Source: Luteolibacter luteus (GTDB lineage: Bacteria > Verrucomicrobiota > Verrucomicrobiia > Verrucomicrobiales > Akkermansiaceae). From it: a DNA stretch of 64,000 bases. The notes under the pieces were generated by a model. It was not told where the DNA came from. It worked only from the letters and a program-made list of their open reading frames with translations, and ran no database searches. Both the position numbers and the translations under genes were made by a program. Positions within the stretch are counted from its first letter, which is position 1, and each line of letters begins with the position of its first letter. The stretch is from assembly GCF_012913485.1 (NCBI RefSeq), contig NZ_CP051774.1:372001-436000 (forward strand), given 5' to 3'. Shown here in pieces: positions 58,235 to 64,000 of this stretch.

Positions 58235-59089
58235 TCAGTGGCTGGCGACGACCCGCTGGCGCATCTCGCCCAGGCCCTCGATGCCCAATTCCACGCAATC
58301 TCCGGGGGCCAGGTAGCGCGGCGGCTTCATCCCCATGCCGACCCCGGCCGGGGTACCCGTGGCGATCACGTCGCCGGGCAAAAGTGTCATGAAACGGCTG
58401 ATGTAGGACACCAGATGGCGCAGGCCAAACATCATGTCCCCCGTCCACCCGTTCTGGCGCAGCTCGCCGTTCACCTTGCACCACAGGCGCAGTCCCTGCG
58501 GATCCGGCACAGCGGAGGCAGGGACCAGCCACGGCCCCATCGGGCCAAAGGTATCGCAGCTCTTCCCCTTCATCCACTGGCCTCCCATTTCCTTCTGGAA
58601 GGCGCGCTCGGAGTAGTCGCAGAAGACCGAGTAGCCAGCCACGTAGTCCAGCGCGTGCTCCTCCGGCACGTGGGAGGCGGTCTTGCCGATCACCAGGGCC
58701 AGCTCGACCTCGTAGTCCAGCTTGTGGGCACCGGGCGGATTCACCACATCATCATAGGGCCCGCTCCAGCAGGTGCTGGCTTTCATGAAAAGCACCGGCT
58801 CGGTCGGGATCCCCTCACCGAATTCCTTCGCGTGATCGAGGTAGTTCTTCCCCACGCAGACGATCTTCGAGGGCCGGTCCACGGGCGGACCAAGCCGCAC
58901 CTCCGGAGGGATCTCCTCCGCGTCCGGACAACCGTCCTCCACCCAGGCCTGCAGGGCCTCCATGCCGCCAAGAGCGAAGAAGCCCTCGTCGTAATCGGTG
59001 AATTGCCCACCCACGTCGAGGCGGCGGCCGTCATCCAGGATGATTCCGGGTTCTTCCCGGCCAGGCTCGCCGTAGCGGATCAGTTTCAT
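58235..59089 (-). CDS. Fumarylacetoacetate hydrolase family protein
   Basis: A 284-aa enzyme (ATG 59087-59089). The FAH core spans ~60-280: [17 protein letters not shown] (~75), [14 protein letters not shown], the metal triad in [13 protein letters not shown] (E-x-E, ~130) and the later Asp in [13 protein letters not shown], then [15 protein letters not shown]. The family covers fumarylacetoacetases and various ring-cleavage-product hydrolases or decarboxylases, so the substrate is open. The C-terminus [22 protein letters not shown] is conserved. Confidence 0.9.
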   Translation of the reverse strand: MKLIRYGEPGREEPGIILDDGRRLDVGGQFTDYDEGFFALGGMEALQAWVEDGCPDAEEIPPEVRLGPPVDRPSKIVCVGKNYLDHAKEFGEGIPTEPVLFMKASTCWSGPYDDVVNPPGAHKLDYEVELALVIGKTASHVPEEHALDYVAGYSVFCDYSERAFQKEMGGQWMKGKSCDTFGPMGPWLVPASAVPDPQGLRLWCKVNGELRQNGWTGDMMFGLRHLVSYISRFMTLLPGDVIATGTPAGVGMGMKPPRYLAPGDCVELGIEGLGEMRQRVVASH

Positions 59090-59785
59090 GAACGCATACC
59101 TAACAGCGGTCTCCCCCTCTGGCAATCCAGCCACTTTCCGTTTTTTTTGCGTTCGTCACAAAGCACTGAAAATCCGCTGGTTTTTCGTTTCAAATTTGCA
59201 TCCCCGGCATTCAGGAAGACTTAAAACTTTTCAAAAGCTAAATTTTCAGCCAAGGATGGAGACGTGCACAAGGTGCTCTCAACACCTGTGCACATTGGAC
59301 AGGCCGTGCAGCGTATCCCTTACAATGGATTATTCTCTGGGGGGAGATCGATCCGATAGATTCGCCGCAGGAACCTGGACTACCCAGAAAGGGCGCGAAC
59401 TTTGACTCCGGGGGGAATCTTGTTCGCGCCCTTTCCTTTTCTCCTCGAAGCGCCTTTCGGCCACGCTTGCTGAGCCCCTTTCACACCGGGCCCCTCGCGT
59501 TCTCCCGGCTCACCGCATCGGATGAGTTAACTAAAACGGGAAAATCTGCACCAAAGGACAATATACCCGGAAGGCCCAAATGGGCAGCCTGCCGAGGACA
59601 AAAAAGCCGGAGAGCAGCATTCAAGCGGCAATGACCACCGGCCCACGGGATCGAACCACAAGCCGCCCGAGATATATCACACCTGAATATCAATATCCGT
59701 TTTCCAAGACTTGAACGAAACCTCCTGCCCATAAGCCACTCTCTCCTTTGTCCGGCATCGCGGAAACCTTCGCCAAATCCAAATC
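59090..59785. other. Long intergenic region with structured segment
   Basis: About 700 bp between the FAH-family gene and the outer-membrane protein gene. AT-rich sequence near 59140-59250 may hold promoters. The segment 59264-59435 contains two strong hairpins and a short open frame (listed separately). The rest (59440-59785) carries no convincing gene. Confidence 0.6.
59264..59435 (+). ncRNA. Candidate small structured RNA or short leader with hairpins
   Basis: Hairpin 1 at 59264-59293: GTGCAC-A-AGGTG pairs with CACCT-GTGCAC around a 7-nt loop, one bulged A. Hairpin 2: a 14-bp perfect inverted repeat (59387-59400 with 59422-59435) and 21-nt loop, followed by CTTTTC. Between them is a 26-codon open frame at 59325-59405. 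It may be a small RNA ending in a terminator, or the leader of a gene. It matches no family I can name, so the call is tentative. Confidence 0.35.
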
Positions 59786-60559
59786 ATGAAAAAAGCCATT
59801 CCCGTCCTTCTTTCGCTCGCCGCTATCTCCGCCCACGCGGGCCAGACCTATGAAGCCCCGCCGCGCATCACTCCCGCCACAGAGTCCTACTCGGGCTGGG
59901 AATTTTCCTTCGCTCTCTACGCACCCTTGATGGGACTGGATGGAGACGTCGGCGTGGCAGGCCTTGCCCCCGCCAACGTGGACCTCGATTTCGGCGACGT
60001 ATGGGACACCCTCGACGGCGGGCTCAGCGGAGCCTTCGAAGCGAGATACAACCGCTGGTCCATCAATCTGGATGCGATCTGGCTGAAGGTCTCCGATGAC
60101 GCGCTCCCTTCCGGCACCTCCTACCTCCGCTTTAATGAGGAAGAACTGATGGCGTCTCTCTCCGTCGGCTACGCCCTCGTCGACACCCAGACCACCACCC
60201 TCGATTTTCTCGCGGGCGCCGCGGTGACCAGCATGGATGTGGATCTCGATCTGATGACCGTCCCCACCGCGATCACCAGCGTCTCGGGCTCGCAAGAATG
60301 GATCGATCCCTACGTCGGGCTCCGCTTCCGCTACAATCTCGGCGATCGCTGGACGATTTTTGCCACCGGCCTCTACGGAGGATTTGACGTTTCCTCCGAC
60401 GAATACTGGCAGGCGATTGCCGGCATCAGCTACCGCATCGGCGAATGCACCTCCCTCGCCCTCGCCTACCGCATCATTTCCGTGGACTACAATCAGGCAG
60501 GCTTCACCTACGATGTGGATAGTAGCGGCCCGAATCTCGGGCTGGTGTTCCACTTCTGA
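59786..60559 (+). CDS. Putative outer-membrane beta-barrel protein
   Basis: A 257-aa protein with a signal peptide (VLLSLAAISAHAG, ~1-19). The mature part reads as alternating aromatic/hydrophobic strands with Tyr and Phe (GWEFSFALYAPLMGLDG, LSGAFEARYNRWSINLDAIWLK, FRYNLGDRWTIFATGLYGGFDVSS) and ends with a C-terminal phenylalanine (GLVFHF), the recognition mark for outer-membrane insertion. There are about ten strands. Function unknown, perhaps an OmpW/OmpA-like porin or surface protein. It precedes the PEP-CTERM gene by 68 bp on the same strand. Confidence 0.8.
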   Translation: MKKAIPVLLSLAAISAHAGQTYEAPPRITPATESYSGWEFSFALYAPLMGLDGDVGVAGLAPANVDLDFGDVWDTLDGGLSGAFEARYNRWSINLDAIWLKVSDDALPSGTSYLRFNEEELMASLSVGYALVDTQTTTLDFLAGAAVTSMDVDLDLMTVPTAITSVSGSQEWIDPYVGLRFRYNLGDRWTIFATGLYGGFDVSSDEYWQAIAGISYRIGECTSLALAYRIISVDYNQAGFTYDVDSSGPNLGLVFHF

Positions 60560-60627
60560 TCCTCTCTCCCGTTCTTCCCTCCTACCCCCTGAGAACACCA
60601 TGAAAACGACAACGCACTATCACCCTT

Positions 60628-61395
60628 ATGAAAGCGTCATGTTTGCTTCCGGTGCTCCTTGCGGGCATGTTCAACGCGCCCCGCGCAGGGGCTGCCACCA
60701 TCGTTCAGAACTTTGAGGCCGGGGAGGACACCAGCAACTGGGGGTCCACTTGGACAGGCGGCGCCATCGAGCCTGCCTTCCTCGATCTTGCCGCGGGCGG
60801 CGCGAATGCCGGCGGAGGAGCCAGCGATTCCCAGAGCTTCTCCCGGCAGTTCCGGAACAACACCGCGGACCTCGATGTCACCGCCGCCTATAGCATCACC
60901 ATGGATGTCCAGTTGGACACCTTCGATGGTCCGGCCGGCGGCCAGTTTGAGATCGTGGACGGTGCCTTTGGGAATGGAAACGCGGCCAACCTGCGGGTTA
61001 CCACCACCGCCACTCCGGGAGTCTTCACCTGGCAGGCCCGCGACAATACCACAGGCTGGCAAGATCTCGGCATCACTCTTGATCTCGCGAGTCCCTACCG
61101 CGTGGTGCCTACCATCGATCCGGAAAGCGTCACCTACTCCGCCGCGGTTCACGCCATCGATAGCTCCGGCAATGTGCTCGGCACCGGCTCTCTCGCAGAT
61201 CTGGCCTTCGATCAAAACGTCATCACCAACGGGCAGAATGGCACCCTGCTCTTCTACATACAGGCCTCCGCGGGAGGAACCAGCGCCCTCGTGGACAACA
61301 TCAACATCACCAGCGTTCCGGAGCCGGAAACCGCCCTCTCCATTCTTACCGCCGCCTTGGTGAACGCGCTGCGGCGGAAGCGCATGCCCTTCTAA
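60628..61395 (+). CDS. PEP-CTERM sorting domain protein
   Basis: A 255-aa exported protein. The signal peptide (LLPVLLAGMFNAPRAGA) leads to a LamG-like beta-sandwich (~25-215, IVQNFEAGEDTSNWGSTW, ITMDVQLDTFDGPAGGQFEIVDG). The end is the PEP-CTERM sorting signal: VPEPETALSILTAALVNALRRKR, with PEP, hydrophobic helix and basic tail. Exosortase is not encoded in the window. ATG 60628 is used; an ATG at 60600 in a different frame is not. The gene lies between the outer-membrane protein and the antiporter. Confidence 0.88.
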   Translation: MKASCLLPVLLAGMFNAPRAGAATIVQNFEAGEDTSNWGSTWTGGAIEPAFLDLAAGGANAGGGASDSQSFSRQFRNNTADLDVTAAYSITMDVQLDTFDGPAGGQFEIVDGAFGNGNAANLRVTTTATPGVFTWQARDNTTGWQDLGITLDLASPYRVVPTIDPESVTYSAAVHAIDSSGNVLGTGSLADLAFDQNVITNGQNGTLLFYIQASAGGTSALVDNINITSVPEPETALSILTAALVNALRRKRMPF

Positions 61396-61441
61396 CAAGG
61401 GACCACGGCCGCTCCGGACTCATCCCCCCAAAAAAACCGCC

Positions 61442-62683
61442 ATGCTCCAGGGAATCACCTTGCTCACCGCCTTCGCTATCGCGATGGCGCTCACGGTATT
61501 GTTGCCCCGGCTCATGGAGCGGCTTCGCCTCCCCTCGATCCTGGGCTTCATCATCGCAGGCTTTCTGCTGGGACCGGCGGTGCTTGGGGTTCTGAAGCAA
61601 GATGGACAGGCGATCACGCTCTTTGCCGAGCTGGGCAAGCTGCTCTTCATGTTCTTCGTCGGCTTCGAAATCGATCTGGACGACTTCAAGAAATCACGGG
61701 CGAAGGCGATGACCTTCGGGGCACTCACCTTCCTCCTACCGCTCGGGGCCGGCATCGCCCTCGCGCGCATTTGCGGCTACGCATGGAATCCGTCGCTGCT
61801 CATCGGTTCCATCATCGCCTCCCACACACTTCTGGCCTTTCCGATCCTCGAACGCCTTGGCCTCGCACGCCACCCGATGGTGATGACGGTAGTGGGCGGG
61901 ACCATCTTCACGGACATTGCCTCAATGCTGGTGCTCGCGATCACGGTTAGCGTGCATGAGACGGGCTTCACCTGGAGCTTCCTCGGGATCGAGCTGCTGG
62001 AACTCGCCATCTTCGTGCCCTTGGTCCTTTTTGGTGCCGGCAGCCTGGCGAGAAAGGCGATCATCCGTTATGGCCAGCGGGCGGAGGTCCGGGTCGTCAT
62101 CATGTTGGTGGTGATCACGGTTTGCGCGGAGGGAGCCCGCATGATCCGGCTGGAGGGCATCGTGGGGGCCTTTCTCGCCGGCATCGCGGTGAAGCGTGCC
62201 ATGCGCGGGAAGTTCGTGGTGGAGCAGCTTGAAATCGTGGCGAAGTCCCTCTTTATCCCCGCCTTTTTCCTCACCACCGGCTTCCTTATCGATCTCGCGG
62301 TGATGAAGCACAGCCTGCGGGAAAATCCGCTGCTCAGCCTCGGACTTCTGTTCGCGATCCTCGCAGGCAAAACGCTGGCCGCCTGGCTGAGCACCCGGAT
62401 CTTCCGCCAGTCGTCCGCGGAGATGTGGACCATGGCCAGCCTTTCCTATCCGCAGATGGCGGCCACCCTCGCATCCGCGGTGGTGGGCTACCAGACCTTG
62501 GATGCCGCGGGGGTGCGCCTGCTGGATTCCAGCTTCGTCAATGCCGTGGTGATCGTCATTGTGGTCACCTGCGTCCTCGGCCCTATCCTCACCACACGCT
62601 ACGCCACCCGCATGCTATCTGAAGCGCCCCCCGCTCCCGGGGGCACCTCATCCGATCCTCCACCTCGAGCCCTCGCCTCATGA
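61442..62683 (+). CDS. CPA2-type cation:proton antiporter
   Basis: A 413-aa membrane protein with about twelve helices. The Na+/H+-exchanger fold is seen in LRLPSILGFIIAGFLLGPAVLG (~30-51), LFAELGKLLFMFFVGFEIDL (~60), GSIIASHTLLAFPIL and GTIFTDIASMLVLAI (transport-site Asp region, ~160). LEGIVGAFLAGIAVKRAM (~240) and LIDLAVMKHSL follow. It lacks the cytoplasmic RCK/TrkA nucleotide-binding domains seen in KefB/C, so it is a short version. It probably exports Na+ or K+ for H+, contributing to pH and salt tolerance. The downstream gene overlaps its stop by ATGA. Confidence 0.87.
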   Translation: MLQGITLLTAFAIAMALTVLLPRLMERLRLPSILGFIIAGFLLGPAVLGVLKQDGQAITLFAELGKLLFMFFVGFEIDLDDFKKSRAKAMTFGALTFLLPLGAGIALARICGYAWNPSLLIGSIIASHTLLAFPILERLGLARHPMVMTVVGGTIFTDIASMLVLAITVSVHETGFTWSFLGIELLELAIFVPLVLFGAGSLARKAIIRYGQRAEVRVVIMLVVITVCAEGARMIRLEGIVGAFLAGIAVKRAMRGKFVVEQLEIVAKSLFIPAFFLTTGFLIDLAVMKHSLRENPLLSLGLLFAILAGKTLAAWLSTRIFRQSSAEMWTMASLSYPQMAATLASAVVGYQTLDAAGVRLLDSSFVNAVVIVIVVTCVLGPILTTRYATRMLSEAPPAPGGTSSDPPPRALAS

Positions 62684-63954
62684 ATATCCGCCACCTCCTT
62701 GCCTCCGCTTGCATCATCGCGCCAGCCCTTGCCCAGGAAGCCCCCGCCACCTTCGAGTCCGGGGTGCTGCTGAAAGCTTCCGACCTCCTCCCTGCAGACA
62801 TGCTCCGCGGCCCCTCCTATCGCGTGCGCGATCAGGTGCCGACAGATGGCTACATGGCCTACATTGATATCGATACCGATTTCGGCACCTTCCGCGCGAT
62901 CGGCGTGCCGGAGGCCAAGCGGCGGATCGTGGAAGCGGAGGCGATCCGCAAGCTGGTGGAAACCAGCAAGGGCGATCTCTTCGCCCAAGGGCTGAAACGC
63001 TCCGTCGAGCAACCGATCGATGCGGTAAAGAACATCGTGACGAACCCCGTGGAGTCGGTGAAGCAGGCCCCGAAGACCGTGGGCCATTTCTTCGCGAAGG
63101 TCGGCTCCGGGATTGGCCGCGGCGTCGCCAAGACCGTGGACCGGGTGAGCGAGGCGGCCCACGAAGATCGTGATCCCGGTCAATCCGCGGCAGCCGCAGG
63201 TCGAGGTCTGGGAAACGCCGCGAAGAGCGCGGCAGGCTTTGACAAGGCGAAGCTGGACACCGCGAAGCAGCTCGGCGTGGACCCTTATTCCGACAATGCG
63301 CGCCTGCAGGAAGAAATGGACAAGGTGACATGGGCCTTCTTCGCCGGCGGCCTGCCCTTGCGGATTGGCGCGGCAGCAGCCTCGGCCGGACTGGCAGTGG
63401 CCGCTACCGAGATGGTGGGCGTCCCCGCGGACACCTATGCCCTGACCAGCGGCGAACTGGCGCTACGCGATGAGCGGGCCTTGGCCGCCATGGGTGTGAG
63501 CTTGGAGGACATCAAGAACTTCCAGATTCATCCCGCCCTGAGCACCACCCGCCGCCACCGGATCGTGAGCTATCTGGAAGTCCTGTCGAAAGCCTCCGGC
63601 CGCGGACACATCGTGCAACTGGCGAACGGCTGCGAGGAAGCCGAGCAAGCGGAGTTCCTGATCTCCGGGCTCGCCATCCTGGCGGAGCGCCAGCGCTCGG
63701 GAGCCGCCGACTACGTTTCGCTGAAGGTGCTCGGCAGGCTGCCCGGTGGCCGCACGGCTGGAGGCCAGCTCCAGGTACCCGCCCCGGTCGATCACATCAC
63801 TTGGACGGAGGAAGTCGCTCATGTGGCCCATCGCGATGACTTGGGCAGCGATCCCAAGGTGCTGGTTCACACCGGCACCTTATCCTCCGCAGCCGCAGCC
63901 GGGATCAAGGCCGCCGGCTGGGAGCTCGTGGCGGTTCCCTATCCTTCGCGCTAG
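62680..63954 (+). CDS. Secreted hypothetical protein coupled to the antiporter (424 aa)
   Basis: It starts with ATG overlapping the antiporter stop (ATGA), so expression is tied to it. A signal peptide (LLASACIIAPALAQ, ~1-18) is followed by a compact segment (~20-85, YMAYIDIDTDFGTFRAIG), an Ala/Lys-rich helical stretch (~105-190, SVEQPIDAVKNIVTNPVESVKQAPKTVGHF), and a mixed alpha/beta end (~200-424) with Gly/Ala-rich helix (LRIGAAAASAGLAVAATEMVG). The overall helical, repeated SVKQ/VG pattern resembles nothing I can name. Periplasmic or surface location is inferred. Confidence 0.7.
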   Translation: MNIRHLLASACIIAPALAQEAPATFESGVLLKASDLLPADMLRGPSYRVRDQVPTDGYMAYIDIDTDFGTFRAIGVPEAKRRIVEAEAIRKLVETSKGDLFAQGLKRSVEQPIDAVKNIVTNPVESVKQAPKTVGHFFAKVGSGIGRGVAKTVDRVSEAAHEDRDPGQSAAAAGRGLGNAAKSAAGFDKAKLDTAKQLGVDPYSDNARLQEEMDKVTWAFFAGGLPLRIGAAAASAGLAVAATEMVGVPADTYALTSGELALRDERALAAMGVSLEDIKNFQIHPALSTTRRHRIVSYLEVLSKASGRGHIVQLANGCEEAEQAEFLISGLAILAERQRSGAADYVSLKVLGRLPGGRTAGGQLQVPAPVDHITWTEEVAHVAHRDDLGSDPKVLVHTGTLSSAAAAGIKAAGWELVAVPYPSR

Positions 63955-64000
63955 GCCTTTGGGGAGCCGGGCCTGATTCACCATCCCTGCTTTCGTTCAC

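Noticed and set aside
59690-60601. 303-codon minus-strand frame over the outer-membrane protein gene
   Set aside because: The plus strand has a signal peptide and C-terminal Phe typical of a beta-barrel; the minus frame is a Gly/Glu-rich shadow.
60600-60716. Short frame from ATG 60600 before the PEP-CTERM gene
   Set aside because: It is in a different frame from the PEP-CTERM protein and encodes a His/Arg/Cys-rich peptide without features.
1-64000. CRISPR arrays, transposases, prophage or integrase genes
   Set aside because: No regularly spaced direct repeats and no recognisable recombinase or transposase translation were seen; the only tandem repeat is the tRNA tail.

Overview
The window comes from a high-GC, free-living bacterium, most likely of the phylum Verrucomicrobia (Luteolibacter/Haloferula-like). 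This is inferred from the combination of two PEP-CTERM proteins, a cytochrome-c/DUF1549/DUF1553 protein followed by a DUF1501 protein, an SHD1-domain esterase, an ELWxxDGT-repeat protein and several very large secreted proteins. I see no transposase, prophage, CRISPR array or rRNA. About 55 protein genes, two tRNA genes and several structured non-coding elements can be supported.

Layout. 1-4.5 kb: the 5' part of a large secreted adhesin-like protein running off the left edge (minus strand), a PEP-CTERM protein and small proteins. 4.9-10.7 kb: pyruvate kinase, then on the minus strand an MscS-type channel, and a marR > pgeF > ispE overlap chain that carries a terminator-like hairpin inside pgeF. 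10.8-11.4 kb: tRNA-Ser(GCT) followed by two tandem copies of a ~197 bp tail repeat, each starting with the last 19 nt of the tRNA and containing a near-complement of that end. 11.4-22.1 kb: a frameshifted gene, an HU-like protein, a secreted GH32 fructanase, TcdA, a lipoprotein, OsmC, an SDR enzyme, exonuclease III and a large ELWxxDGT protein. 22.3-36.1 kb: a long minus-strand run: AEC transporter, IclR regulator, cytochrome/DUF1549 protein, DUF1501 protein, GH127 arabinofuranosidase, membrane protein, BSP-type metallopeptidase, glycerate kinase, FabD and tRNA-Asp. 36.5-47.5 kb: two giant secreted beta-propeller-like proteins, DoxX-LtrA, an acetyltransferase, an SHD1-esterase and a zinc-ribbon membrane protein. 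47.6-52.8 kb: a tightly packed minus-strand unit of sugar phosphatase, sucrose/mannosylfructose-phosphate synthase-like GT4, GH100-like glycosidase and ClC chloride channel. 53.3-59.1 kb: housekeeping genes (acpS, pdxJ, purH) with a NERD protein and an FAH-family enzyme. 59.1-64 kb: a structured intergenic region that may encode a small RNA, an outer-membrane beta-barrel protein, a PEP-CTERM protein, a CPA2 antiporter and a coupled unknown secreted protein.

How the genes fit together. Three themes recur. One is degradation of plant or algal glycans (GH32, GH127, IclR control, cytochrome/DUF1501 pair). The second is osmotic and ion handling (MscS-like, ClC, LtrA, CPA2 antiporter, a possible sucrose or mannosylfructose cycle). 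The third is a large exported proteome. The most unusual signals are the tRNA-Ser tail repeats, the hairpin inside pgeF, the four-gene sugar/ClC unit, and the structured region near 59.3 kb.
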